A DNA stretch of 64,000 bases from Alteromonas antoniana (GTDB taxonomy: Bacteria; Pseudomonadota; Gammaproteobacteria; Enterobacterales; Alteromonadaceae), in assembly GCF_019249295.1 (NCBI RefSeq), contig NZ_JAESDH010000024.1:1-64000 (forward strand). The letters are read 5' to 3'. Each line of letters starts with the position of its first letter. Positions within the stretch are counted from its first letter, which is position 1. Made by a program: the position numbers and the translations under genes. Shown here piece by piece: positions 46,499 to 56,158 of the stretch. The notes beneath the pieces were generated by a model. The model saw only the letters and a program-made list of their open reading frames with translations. It was not told the DNA's origin and did no database searches.

Positions 46499-49400
46499 AT
46501 GCCGCGAATTGGTTCAGGTACGCGTTACTTTCTGTCATCAAGTGTAGACAAGTTTATGAATATTGTTGATTCATTATTACGTTCCGATTACATGCCCCAC
46601 GGGCATTGTTACTGGTGGAAACCAGAAATTCTGTGGCTGAATGTCGCGTCAGACTTTCTCATCGCATTCGCATATTTTTCTATTCCCTTTGCACTCTATT
46701 ATTTCGTCAAAAAGCGGACGGACCTGAAATTTAAAGGGATTTTCATGCTGTTTTCAGCTTTTATCTTACTTTGCGGTATTACTCACCTGATAAGTATCGT
46801 GGTGATATGGAAAGGCTATTATGGTGTGCACGGACTGGCAAAACTGCTTACCGCAATCGTTTCCTGTATTACTGCTTATAAGGTATACCAGTCGATTCCG
46901 GCAGCCTTAACCGTACCCAGTGCAGCGCAGGTGCGTGAAGTGTATCAGCGCGCCAATGAGGAGAAGCTGGAGCGGGCCAGGTTACAAAACCAGCGAGAGC
47001 AGGAGCAGATCCTTCGCGAGTCCACCGACAGTGCGCATGTCGGTATTCTTGTGGTTAATGCCAGCGGACACATCACCGTCGCGAACCGGGCCGTTTGTCA
47101 GATTTTTGAATATCAGCATGAGGAGCTCGAAGGCAGTCATATCAACATTCTGATCGACGAAGGTTTTGCTCAGGCTCATGAACAACTTGTGCAAGGCTTT
47201 ATTGCGTCTACAGATGACAATAAAGACATGGCGTCGGACCGTATCGTATACGGCGTCGCTAAATCCGGCCGCCGCATTCCTATTGAAGTCAGGCTTAATC
47301 ATCAGTTTTATCAGCATCAGCCCGTAGTCTTTGTCTCGCTTCAGGACATCTCTGCAAGAATTCGTTCTGAACAGGCACGGGAGCAAAGCGAGATCATGAC
47401 CCGGAGTATCATTCATTCTCTTCCTATGGGGCTGCATATTTTTGAGCTCAAAGACGATGAACTGCGATTTGTCAGTGCGAACCCGCGTGCCCAGCAAATC
47501 TTAAAATCGCCGCAACAGTCCGGCATTTTGCAACGCCACACCATTGAAACTGTCTTTCCTGCGCTGAAATCAGGCGCTGTCGTACAGCGTTTTATAAGAG
47601 TGGCGACGCACGGTGAAACCATTATTAACGAAGATATTTATTTTGATAATGGTGCTGTCTCAGGCGATTTTCAGGTCAGCGCTTTTCAGAGTTCACCTGG
47701 TAAGGTAATCGTATTGTTCGACGACGTTACCGAAAAGCGGCGCGCAGAACGGGCGCTTCGAAAGCAGGACACTTTTATTCATCGCGCCATCAATGCCTCG
47801 ATTGCAGGCGTATATGTGTTTGATACATCGCTGCGAACAAATCGATACATCAACGAACGATATACCAGCATTACCGGCTACACATTGCAGGCGCTTAAAT
47901 CGCAGTCAAAGGGCTCACTCATCACCTTAATTCACCCGGAAGATCGTTTCCCTGTGCTGGCGCATGTAAAACGACTACTAACAGACAGCACCGAAGATGC
48001 TATTCACACCATTGAGTACAGAATGCGACATGCCGATGGACACTGGATCTGGCTGATGGCGCAAAACATTGTGTTTGAACGCGACCTCAATGGCAACATC
48101 ACGCAGTTCATGGGCAGTTTTCTTGATATTTCGCCACTGAAAAAAATGCAGAATAATCTGCTGGAAATGAAAAACAAAGCAGAGAATGCAAACCAGGCGA
48201 AAGGTGAGTTCCTTGCCAACATGAGTCATGAGATCCGCACGCCTATGAACGCGATAACGGTGCTGACAGACATGATTCTGGAAATGGAATTAGGCAGAAA
48301 ACAGCGCGAATATCTGGAAAAGATCGCGATGTCGTCCAAGTCACTCTTGCAAATTCTTAACGATATTCTGGACTACTCCAAGCTGGAAGCCGGGAAGCTT
48401 GATGTTGTTTACGACACTTTCGATTTATACAAAACCGTGTCAGCGGGAATGAAGCTGTTTTCCATAAATGCGCTGCAAAAAGGCATTGAACTGCATATCG
48501 ATATATCATCGAATACGCCACGGTTTGTAATTGGCGACGCGGTCAGGATCAGTCAGATCCTGAACAATTTGTTAGGGAATGCGATTAAGTTTACTGAGAC
48601 GGGTTCAGTCATGGTCAGTGTTGAAGCGGAAGTCAGTCGGCAAGCCGGCAGCCATCTGATCCACATCGCCGTCAGCGATACCGGCATCGGCATACCCAGT
48701 GATAAACTGGATAGTCTGTTTGAGTCTTTCACGCAGGCCGACAGCGCTATCGACAGACGCTTTGGTGGTACCGGTCTGGGGCTGGCTATCTGCAAAAGCC
48801 TTACCCAACTGTTGGGAGGGGATCTCAGCGTCACCAGTCAGCCTGATAAAGGCAGTGTGTTTACGCTGTCTCTGACACTTAAAGACGCACCTGTACATCA
48901 AAATCCTGTATCAGTGCTCCCCGACACTCTGGACGTGGTGCTGGTAGGCAACACCAACCACAGTGCTGCGATTATGCAAAAGTATTTGTCAGACCACCTT
49001 TCAGATGGCTTCACCTTACTCAGTCACGACCGGTTCTCAGTGGCAAGCTTACCTGACTGCGACATTCTGATTATTGACATCACGACGCTGCCGGGCTCTC
49101 GGGTTCGTGAGTTAATGATGCAACTGGTAAGTGCAGAACTGGCGACGAAAGTGCGAAAAGGCACCTTGTTTATTTGCAATGAAAGCCTTCGTCAGAGCGC
49201 AGAGGCGTCAGTGATTATCAGCACCCCCAGTTTCAGACTGTCCACGCCATTTTCTCCGGCTGACGTTGATGAGTTATTAACAGCGATCGTATCTGAGACT
49301 CCTCAGGCGCATGCGAAAAACCGGTATATCCCACAATTTGAGAGCTGTCGGGTATTGTTGGTAGAAGACAACCCAACAAATCAATATGTTGCCGAAGAGC

Positions 49401-50341
49401 TGCTTCGGGGCACCGGGCTGTCACTGACGATCGCAGGAGATGGCGAAGCCGCCTTAGCCAAGTTTGTTGAGGATCATTATGACCTGGTACTGATGGATTT
49501 ACAGATGCCAAAACTGGACGGCTATGCCACGGCCACCCGACTCCGTGATTTACCTGGCGGTAGTGACATTCCAGTTTATGCTATGTCAGCGGCGGTGATG
49601 GACGAGGATATTCGCAAAGTTGCCGAAACGGGAATGAAAGGACATATATCCAAACCCATCGACCGTCAGAATTTGTATCAAATCCTGGAGACGGAGCTTG
49701 CCCATAAGCTCGTCAACCGGCAGCCAGTTCAGCCTGGCTCGCCGGAACAATCAGCCCTCGCTAACAGCATTCAGCGTGCCTTACCGGTGTTAAGCGTAAC
49801 AGACGTGATTACCCGGCTTGGCGGTAACGCTGAAAGCTATCTGCGTTTACTGCATAGCGTGCTGGATGAATACGCTGAGGTAACAAGCAAGCCAACAGCA
49901 TTCCCTGCGCCTGATGTGCCCGTATCCAGAGCGGTACACACGCTGAAAGGCCTAGCCGCATCGATTGGCGCGAGCAGCTTGTCAGACACGTGCAAAGCGT
50001 TTGAAAACAGTCAGGCTCCTCAGGACAACCAGTATCATCTGAAACGGATCCGCCAACAACTCTCTGAACTGATCGATTCCATAAGTAAGGCATTGCCCAC
50101 CCTTTCCACACCGATAGCTCAAACCACCATCGCGGCGCAAGATATTGATGTAGACACGCTGAGTGACTTACTTAAAACACGTGCGTATATTTCGCAGGAA
50201 TCGCTTATGGCTTACGAAACCGCACTAACAGAAAAATTTGGACGTGAGCGGGCACATCGCATTTGTGAAACTATTCACGCTCTTCGCTATGATGATGCGC
50301 TGGCGCTGTTAAAAACGTCGGATGAAGATGCGCAGCAGTAG
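46499..50341 (+). CDS. Hybrid histidine kinase with ethylene-receptor-like sensor domain
   Basis: 1280 aa. Residues ~35-135 are three TM helices resembling plant ETR1: SDFLIAFAYFSIPFALYYFV, then FILLCGITHLISI, with Asp52, Cys92 and His96 at the same spacing as ETR1 Asp25, Cys65 and His69, the copper/ethylene site. Then three PAS domains (~175-290, ~300-415, ~425-550), HisKA with NMSHEIRTPMNA (His near 576), HATPase (DTGIGIPSDKL, GGTGLGLAI), receiver (LVEDNPTNQ, DLVLMDLQMPKLDG, Asp near 999) and Hpt (VHTLKGLAAS, His near 1146). A complete phosphorelay in one protein. Ethylene binding is inferred from residues. The start may be 46499 or 46556; neither has a clear SD. Confidence 0.92.
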   Translation: MPRIGSGTRYFLSSSVDKFMNIVDSLLRSDYMPHGHCYWWKPEILWLNVASDFLIAFAYFSIPFALYYFVKKRTDLKFKGIFMLFSAFILLCGITHLISIVVIWKGYYGVHGLAKLLTAIVSCITAYKVYQSIPAALTVPSAAQVREVYQRANEEKLERARLQNQREQEQILRESTDSAHVGILVVNASGHITVANRAVCQIFEYQHEELEGSHINILIDEGFAQAHEQLVQGFIASTDDNKDMASDRIVYGVAKSGRRIPIEVRLNHQFYQHQPVVFVSLQDISARIRSEQAREQSEIMTRSIIHSLPMGLHIFELKDDELRFVSANPRAQQILKSPQQSGILQRHTIETVFPALKSGAVVQRFIRVATHGETIINEDIYFDNGAVSGDFQVSAFQSSPGKVIVLFDDVTEKRRAERALRKQDTFIHRAINASIAGVYVFDTSLRTNRYINERYTSITGYTLQALKSQSKGSLITLIHPEDRFPVLAHVKRLLTDSTEDAIHTIEYRMRHADGHWIWLMAQNIVFERDLNGNITQFMGSFLDISPLKKMQNNLLEMKNKAENANQAKGEFLANMSHEIRTPMNAITVLTDMILEMELGRKQREYLEKIAMSSKSLLQILNDILDYSKLEAGKLDVVYDTFDLYKTVSAGMKLFSINALQKGIELHIDISSNTPRFVIGDAVRISQILNNLLGNAIKFTETGSVMVSVEAEVSRQAGSHLIHIAVSDTGIGIPSDKLDSLFESFTQADSAIDRRFGGTGLGLAICKSLTQLLGGDLSVTSQPDKGSVFTLSLTLKDAPVHQNPVSVLPDTLDVVLVGNTNHSAAIMQKYLSDHLSDGFTLLSHDRFSVASLPDCDILIIDITTLPGSRVRELMMQLVSAELATKVRKGTLFICNESLRQSAEASVIISTPSFRLSTPFSPADVDELLTAIVSETPQAHAKNRYIPQFESCRVLLVEDNPTNQYVAEELLRGTGLSLTIAGDGEAALAKFVEDHYDLVLMDLQMPKLDGYATATRLRDLPGGSDIPVYAMSAAVMDEDIRKVAETGMKGHISKPIDRQNLYQILETELAHKLVNRQPVQPGSPEQSALANSIQRALPVLSVTDVITRLGGNAESYLRLLHSVLDEYAEVTSKPTAFPAPDVPVSRAVHTLKGLAASIGASSLSDTCKAFENSQAPQDNQYHLKRIRQQLSELIDSISKALPTLSTPIAQTTIAAQDIDVDTLSDLLKTRAYISQESLMAYETALTEKFGRERAHRICETIHALRYDDALALLKTSDEDAQQ

Positions 50342-50579
50342 GGTTGCTGATGCGTAAGGTAGGTAGTAAGAACAAAGCCGTGAATACTACCGTAGTAGCG
50401 GCACCGCAAGTCCCTTTAGTTGTAAGAGGGCTTTGCCCTTGCACCATAAACTTGCGCATGACAGGATTAAAACGTAGCACCAGGTCACTGCTCACTGCAC
50501 GAGGTACTTAAACGGGATAAAGAGCAAACCGACAGTAAGCTTGCTCATATAGCCGTTTCAGTGCCTGTTAGAGCGCCGG

Positions 50580-51254
50580 TTAACGGGGAGGATCAACCCG
50601 TCCATTTAGCGAGTCGTTTACCCTGTACCAGCCAGCGACAGAAAAACGGTGACGCGCTGCAGGCAAAACCTCGTGCGGGAACTTTTCACTCAGAAACACG
50701 ACCAGTGTGCCAGTTTCCGGCAACACCCTGACGCCGCGGTTATCATCATTATTCTGATAAAGCACCAGCTCTCCGCCGTCATCCTGCTGCCAGTCATCAT
50801 TCAGGTATGTCACTACACTCAGAACCCGATTACTGCGGCCTTTGAAGGCGTCGTAATGACGTTTGTAAAAGTGACCGGGCGCATAATGTGCAAAGTGACT
50901 CTCAAACGAAAACAGTCCCATAAATAAGTGACAATTCAAATAGTGCCTCAGCCCCTCGGTCCAGTTTAACCAGGCCTTCCCCCCGCCGGTGCTGCCATCA
51001 ATCCAGCACACCTCATCGTTGCGAATGGTACTGAGAGTCTGATGTTCAGCGAGCCGCCCTATGCCAGCTTCAGAATAGTCGCGCTTTTTCAATTGCGCCT
51101 GACTTAATGACAACAAAGTTGTCAGTGTAGCCGGCAACGCGCCGCGGATAACGCTGTATCCGGTATCGTAGATATCAGCAGCAATACGGGCAAATAATGG
51201 GTCGTCAATTATGCCGTCACCGCTGCTTTCGGCGGCTGATGAAAGTGCATTCAT
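50580..51254 (-). CDS. 2OG-Fe(II) oxygenase (prolyl-4-hydroxylase-like)
   Basis: 224 aa. Double-stranded beta-helix with YKRHYDAF (His-x-Asp), a run VLSVVTYLNDDWQQDDGGEL, distal His in EKFPHEVLPA and RFSVAGWYR supplying the Arg for 2-oxoglutarate. The P4Hc/SM-20 branch is most likely. Substrate not known; it might hydroxylate a protein. AGGA lies ~12 bp before the ATG. Confidence 0.88.
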   Translation of the reverse strand: MNALSSAAESSGDGIIDDPLFARIAADIYDTGYSVIRGALPATLTTLLSLSQAQLKKRDYSEAGIGRLAEHQTLSTIRNDEVCWIDGSTGGGKAWLNWTEGLRHYLNCHLFMGLFSFESHFAHYAPGHFYKRHYDAFKGRSNRVLSVVTYLNDDWQQDDGGELVLYQNNDDNRGVRVLPETGTLVVFLSEKFPHEVLPAARHRFSVAGWYRVNDSLNGRVDPPR

Positions 51255-51717
51255 CGAAAGAAAAGATTCCTGATAAGTAGTAACCGCGCGATTTATACTG
51301 CCAATTCACTTTTTGAGCAAGAAGTATTCAATGAAATCTCGCACTGGCGCCAAGGCCAAAGCCTCCCCTTTACGTTGCACTGTAAAAACGCATACAACGT
51401 CCCTGAGGCCTGTTGACGTTTTGTATTCATTTTTTACAACGAATTGTTTGCCATGCAGACAAAACGGCGTCCAGGCAATGTAGCCAGTTTGCATAAGCGG
51501 GCGATAACACAGCATTAATCACAAACAAATGCGGCCCTGCGATCACTTCCTACGCGCATGTTGCGCTGCGTTGCCCGCCATATATTTAGTCATAGTCCCC
51601 GCTTCCCTCGCGCCTTACTCAAAATCCCCCTGGATTGTACAAAAATTCGTCCCCTAAACATCAACCGGCCCTAGCAACCAACACACTTATGAATTATTCT
51701 ATGTAAACAAAGCACTA
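51255..51717. other. Gap with a doubtful 69-aa frame (51306-51515, reverse)
   Basis: A reverse-strand frame starting MLCYRPLMQTGY and ending VRDFIEYFLLKK has an end reminiscent of LysR-type regulators, but nothing upstream in any frame extends it. It may be a gene scrap or chance. Nothing else recognised before the repeat at 51718. Confidence 0.3.
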
Positions 51718-51982
51718 GGGAAGATCCGAATAAGGTTATAGTCGCTTAGCGAGTCATTAGGCGGATAGTATCAAGGCAAGCCTCGCAGAGAATAGCAATG
51801 GCCCTTACCAATAAGCCTAATGCTGCAAATGCCTGCTTCAGAGCGCGTCCTTCGGGACTTACAATCAGGCATCTACTCGTCGATGGCCTGTGCTGCCTTG
51901 ATCCGTCAGGCTTGCATAGGACCGCCTTGATTAGTCACTAAGCTGTATACCTGAGCGATTACAGACTTATTCGCATCTTCCC
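51718..51982. repeat. ~260-bp inverted-repeat element, copy B
   Basis: Ends GGGAAGATCCGAATAAG and CTTATTCGCATCTTCCC are inverted; the inverted similarity continues inward for about 50 bp (GCTTAG..GGCGG against CCGCC..CTAAGC). Homologous to 41810-42070. It too lies between divergently oriented genes (oxygenase on the left, GNAT-nitrilase on the right). Confidence 0.7.
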
Positions 51983-52108
51983 TGGGCCCGCAACCCGGCT
52001 ACTCAACATTTTTTCGGTAAATCGACCCAAATCCCACAATTCGAGCGTAATGATACAGTCAGGAGCCGACTGGCCGGGTTTACGTAGCAGGTAATAAGGT
52101 AGGAATGA

Positions 52109-53659
52109 ATGAGTCAAGACCAAACCGTCGTAGAAGATACTGAACACCATCTGGAGTTAAGAAATCTCCGACTAGACGATTATGAAGATGTCAAAGAACT
52201 GATGGACGCCGTATACGCGAACGTTGGTGGCGCATGGCCTTACAAAAATTTCAAAGCCCAGGTAAGTACATTTCCTGACGGTCAGATTTGCATAGAAGAT
52301 AAAGGCAAGGTGGTCGCATTCGCCATTGCGGTCATTGTCGATTATGAGCAGTTTGGCGACAAACACAGTTATGACGAAATTACCGGTGATGCCTATCTTA
52401 CTACTCACGATCCAAACGGCGATGTGCTTTATGGCGTAGAGGTTATTGTCAGTCCGGATTATCGCGGCCTCAGACTTGGCAGAAGATTATACGAAGCGCG
52501 TAAGGAACTGTGCCGTAATCTGAACCTTAAGTCGATTATGGCAGGTGGGCGAATCCCCAACTACACCAACTATGCCAGTGAACTGTCGCCGTACGAATAT
52601 ATAGAACAGGTCAAGTCCAAAGACATTTACGACCCTATACTGACCTTCCAGCTTTCTAATGGCTTTGAAGTTAAGCAGGTACTTCAGGCCTACCTCCCGG
52701 AAGACGAGGCATCGAAGGGCTACGCTACGCTTTTGCAATGGCACAATATTTATTACGAGCCGGGTAGTCCGAAACTTATTGGCGGTACCAAAACCAATGT
52801 CCGGATCGGCTGTATTCAGTGGCAGATGCGCTACTTTAATAACGTCGAGGAGTTGTTGCAGCAGGTTGAATACTTCGTGGATGCACTCTCTGACTACAAC
52901 TGCGACGTCGCCTTGTTTCCGGAGTTTTTTAACGCACCGCTAATGGGGCTGAGTCCCACAGAAAGCTCAATTGATGCTATCTGGCACCTGGCAACCTACA
53001 CAGACGAAATTCTGTCTGCGATGTCGCACCTTGCTGTCTCATACAACATCAATATTATTGCCGGCTCCATGCCGGTTGTGGAAGAGGACGAGCTGTATAA
53101 TGTCAGCTATGTCTGCAAACGCGACGGAACCATAGAAAGTCAGTATAAACTGCACCCTACTCCGCATGAGAAAAAAGACTGGATCATGAAGGGCGGTAAC
53201 AATCTGAAAGTGTTCGATACCGACTTTGGCAGAATTGGCGTGCTGATTTGTTATGACGTCGAGTTCCCGGAACTTGCCCGGGTACTAAGCGATCAGGAAA
53301 TGCAGATTTTACTGGTACCGTTCTGGACCGACACGAAAAACGGTTATCTGCGTGTACGCCGCTGTGCGCAGGCCCGCGCGATTGAAAATGAATGTTATGT
53401 AGCAATCGCCGGCAGCGTAGGCAACCTGCCGAAAGTTGACAATGTCGACATCCAGTACGGCCAGACGGCGGTGTTTTCCCCATCTGACTTTTCTTTCCCG
53501 CACGATGCAATCGTGTCAGAAACTACGCCAAATACAGAGATGACATTAATCGTGGACCTGGATCTGGATAAGCTGACCAAGTTGCAAAACGAGGGCTCAG
53601 TCAGAAATTACCTGGATCGCCGTCGCGATTTATACCGGGTTGAATGGATTGGCGATTAA
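52109..53659 (+). CDS. GNAT acetyltransferase - carbon-nitrogen hydrolase fusion
   Basis: 516 aa. Residues ~12-215 are a GNAT domain with acetyl-CoA loop VSPDYRGLRLGRRLYEAR. Residues ~225-510 are a nitrilase-superfamily domain with the triad in ALFPEFFNAPLM (Glu), YKLHPTPHEK (Lys) and LICYDVEFPELAR (Cys). This two-domain form is a known, widely distributed family; it probably acts on a carboxamide. AGGA directly precedes the start. Followed by a thioredoxin-like gene 12 bp on, suggesting an operon. Confidence 0.93.
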   Translation: MSQDQTVVEDTEHHLELRNLRLDDYEDVKELMDAVYANVGGAWPYKNFKAQVSTFPDGQICIEDKGKVVAFAIAVIVDYEQFGDKHSYDEITGDAYLTTHDPNGDVLYGVEVIVSPDYRGLRLGRRLYEARKELCRNLNLKSIMAGGRIPNYTNYASELSPYEYIEQVKSKDIYDPILTFQLSNGFEVKQVLQAYLPEDEASKGYATLLQWHNIYYEPGSPKLIGGTKTNVRIGCIQWQMRYFNNVEELLQQVEYFVDALSDYNCDVALFPEFFNAPLMGLSPTESSIDAIWHLATYTDEILSAMSHLAVSYNINIIAGSMPVVEEDELYNVSYVCKRDGTIESQYKLHPTPHEKKDWIMKGGNNLKVFDTDFGRIGVLICYDVEFPELARVLSDQEMQILLVPFWTDTKNGYLRVRRCAQARAIENECYVAIAGSVGNLPKVDNVDIQYGQTAVFSPSDFSFPHDAIVSETTPNTEMTLIVDLDLDKLTKLQNEGSVRNYLDRRRDLYRVEWIGD

Positions 53660-53671
53660 GAGAGTCACAAA

Positions 53672-54412
53672 ATGAAAGCAGTAATTCAGGGATGTAGCCT
53701 GCTCCTCATTGCCCTGCTGGCTGTTACGCCAGCAGCGGCTGAAGAGCCCTATTTCACGGTTTCAGAAAACCGCAAGGCTTATGTGCAAAATGCCCAGAAA
53801 GAAGCGGTTGTCAGAGGCAAACTGTTATTGCTGGTGGTAGGTGCCAACTGGTGCCACGATTCCCGAGCATTGGGAGGTTATTTACAGGACGATGCGCTAC
53901 AACCTGCACTGGCCAACTTTGTGCTGGCAAAAGTGGATGCCGCGTGGCTGGATAACCTGACTCCGGTATTAGCACCCTATGGCCACCCTGCCTATTTCGG
54001 CACGCCGTCACTGATGATAATCGAGCCTGAATCCAGTCGCTTACTGAACCGGGACAGTATTCAGCGCTGGCAATCTGCGCACAATGAGAGCCCTGCCGCT
54101 CTTGCCAGTTATCTGGCAACATTTTCGCAGAAAAGAATGGATGGCAATCAGCACATCATACAAGATGCGCCACGACTGGCGGCCTTTGAAGCTGAGCAGG
54201 CTCAGCGTCTCTATAAAGCCTACGCTGTGCTGGGTAAATTGCTGGCACAGGAGGAATCTGGCGACAGCGATGCGTCGACAACGCTGAATGCGTACTGGCG
54301 CGAGGTGTCGGTGTATCGTCATCAACTACAAAACGATTTAAGTAAATTGCATCTCAGTCAGCCCGAGACTGAATCGGATTATCCTGAATATCCCCCGCTA
54401 TCCTTTCTATAA
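53672..54412 (+). CDS. Periplasmic thioredoxin-like protein
   Basis: 246 aa. Signal peptide SLLLIALLAVTPAAAEE; a thioredoxin-like domain at ~30-145 with GANWCHDSRAL, i.e. CHDS where thioredoxins have CxxC, so a single-cysteine active site. YFGTPSLMIIEP supplies a Gly-Thr-Pro (cis-Pro) loop. The C-terminal ~100 residues are helical. Cannot be a standard dithiol oxidoreductase; could be a thiol-binding or disulphide-isomerase-like factor. Confidence 0.8.
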   Translation: MKAVIQGCSLLLIALLAVTPAAAEEPYFTVSENRKAYVQNAQKEAVVRGKLLLLVVGANWCHDSRALGGYLQDDALQPALANFVLAKVDAAWLDNLTPVLAPYGHPAYFGTPSLMIIEPESSRLLNRDSIQRWQSAHNESPAALASYLATFSQKRMDGNQHIIQDAPRLAAFEAEQAQRLYKAYAVLGKLLAQEESGDSDASTTLNAYWREVSVYRHQLQNDLSKLHLSQPETESDYPEYPPLSFL

Positions 54413-54511
54413 AGCGATTTCAGATTGGTATTGCAGGGTAATTAACGATAACATCGCTGACAATGATGTATTTTTCGTCTCGTAAACGAATTTTGGAAAA
54501 ACAGAGAGACT

Positions 54512-55321
54512 ATGGCAAACGATTCAAAAAATGATGACTTTCCGACCATCCGATTAGATGAAGAAGATCGTCGGGCATACCAGAAGAAGAAGCAACCGGC
54601 ACCTGGCAACGGCGCGAAAACACCGCCGCCAAGCGGTTCCACTTCGTCACAGGCTTCTGCTACGAAAGGTAGCGGTAACGGACTCTGGTTATCACTGATT
54701 GCATTGATCGCGCTTGCTGGTTTGGGCGGATGCTATTATCTGTACACGTTATTACAACAACAGCAAGCGGTGGCTGAGCAGGCTGAGACCCGGATTGCGC
54801 AATTGGAAAGAAAGCTTTCTGCTACCGGAGAAGAAATTGGTGAGTCTACTGTCGCCTTACAGGTAAAGGTAACCGAGCTGAGTAACAAAACGAATGAGCT
54901 CTGGGAACAGATGGATAAACTTTGGGCTTCTGCCTGGCGTCGAAATCAGAAAGAAATCGAAGATCTTGGCGATCGCGTAACCAACGTTCAGTCAGGCCTG
55001 GAGAAAAATATCCAGAACGTATCAGCTAACGTGAAAACGGCGTCTGGCGATATCGCCAGCGTGCGTAATCAGATGGCTAACCTTGCCGACGAGATACTCG
55101 CGTTGAACGTTCAGCTTGAACAGGCTGCTGGCGAAAAACAGCAAACCGAGCAAACCGTGAAATCACTGGCAAGTAAACTGACCGAACTTGAGCAGCGCAA
55201 CAGTGCACTATCAGGCCGCCTGACGACCATGGAAAATGAGTTGCGGAATATCGCGACAAAAGTAATCAGTAGCTCTAACTCAGGTTCTGGTTCTGCAACG
55301 CCTTCGGCACCTACGCCGTAA
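54512..55321 (+). CDS. Coiled-coil membrane protein
   Basis: 269 aa. A polar Pro/Ser-rich cytosolic start (residues 1-52, PAPGNGAKTPPPSGS), one TM (LWLSLIALIALAGLGGCYYLY, ~55-75), then a long coiled coil (~78-255) with heptads and a Ser/Gly/Pro tail. The cysteine and layout do not match a known family. Conserved-looking but uncharacterised; GAGAG precedes the ATG. Confidence 0.75.
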   Translation: MANDSKNDDFPTIRLDEEDRRAYQKKKQPAPGNGAKTPPPSGSTSSQASATKGSGNGLWLSLIALIALAGLGGCYYLYTLLQQQQAVAEQAETRIAQLERKLSATGEEIGESTVALQVKVTELSNKTNELWEQMDKLWASAWRRNQKEIEDLGDRVTNVQSGLEKNIQNVSANVKTASGDIASVRNQMANLADEILALNVQLEQAAGEKQQTEQTVKSLASKLTELEQRNSALSGRLTTMENELRNIATKVISSSNSGSGSATPSAPTP

Positions 55322-55347
55322 CCGTTGAGCGGATATTCAGAATTTGT

Positions 55348-55375
55348 AAAAGGCTCATTTCGGTGGGCCTTTTTA
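55348..55375 (+). terminator. Terminator of the coiled-coil gene
   Basis: AGGCTCA / TGGGCCT 7-bp stem with a TTTCGG loop and T run. Confidence 0.85.
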
Positions 55376-55417
55376 TTGTCTGGCTGACGGCGTTGTTACC
55401 CTTCAGCTTTGTCGCCT

Positions 55418-55690
55418 ATGACGCAAAAACTAAGTGGCAGTCGCGCTTTCCATCGACCATTGCAGGGCAACCTACTTATTGATAAGTTTCGTTCGCGCGA
55501 TAGCGGAGCCTGTCTCATCAGTAGCAAACATCCATACGGCGTCAATGTCTGCCGTTTCTGTGCGCAGCAGCTACCCGATATTTTCAGCCGGCTTTTAGGC
55601 ATCCCTTCACGCAGGGGTGGCTTACTGACAACATCCGTGCAAACGAATGGGGAATGTCTAACGTGGCATTACTACCTGTACAAAAGACAT
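55418..55690 (+). pseudogene. Possible truncated DUF4166-like gene
   Basis: A frame starting MTQKLSGSRAFHRPLQGNLL, with IFSRLLGIPSRRGGLL and NGECLTWHYYLYKRH, loosely follows the beginning of DUF4166 domains (GN..D.F / L.R..G.P / W.R.F). It runs into the rpsO terminator and then antisense through rpsO, so the rest of any such gene is missing. Weak support. Confidence 0.25.
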
Positions 55691-55716
55691 AAAAAAAGCG
55701 CCCTTGGGCGCTTTTT
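55690..55716 (-). terminator. rpsO terminator
   Basis: AGCGCCC TT GGGCGCT flanked by A and T runs on both sides, so it can work in both directions; ends the translation operon on the reverse strand. Confidence 0.9.
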
Positions 55717-55732
55717 CCATAACAAACCTGTC

Positions 55733-56002
55733 TTAGCGACGCAGGCCCAGACGCTTGATCAGATCAAGATAACGTTCTGCGTTCTTACCTTTCAGGTAAT
55801 CAAGCAGTTTACGACGCTGGCTAACCATGCGAAGCAGACCACGACGTGAGTGGTGATCTTTCTTATGGTCAGAGAAGTGGCCCTGAAGCTTGTTAATGTT
55901 GTGAGTAAGCAGAGCAACCTGAACTTCTGGTGAACCTGTATCACCTTCTTTCACGCCGTACTCAGCAACAATGTTTGCGGTTTCTTCTTTAGTTAGTGAC
56001 AT
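55733..56002 (-). CDS. rpsO: 30S ribosomal protein S15
   Basis: 89 aa. [43 protein letters not shown] motif ([23 protein letters not shown]) and LIKRLGLRR are the S15 family. AGGAG precedes the ATG at 56002. Unlike in E. coli, pnp does not follow; the next genes are convergent. Confidence 0.97.
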   Translation of the reverse strand: MSLTKEETANIVAEYGVKEGDTGSPEVQVALLTHNINKLQGHFSDHKKDHHSRRGLLRMVSQRRKLLDYLKGKNAERYLDLIKRLGLRR

Positions 56003-56158
56003 AATCATCTCCTGATTGAGTGAAACCTGGCCGATCACTAATTCAGCCAGGTCATAGGAAGCGCGTATTATAATGACCTGCCGCGTTGACGCAAGTACAT
56101 TCTTGTACCAGATAAGCTGTCTGTTCGCTTTGGCGCAACAACCGCCGGAAAACTCACG

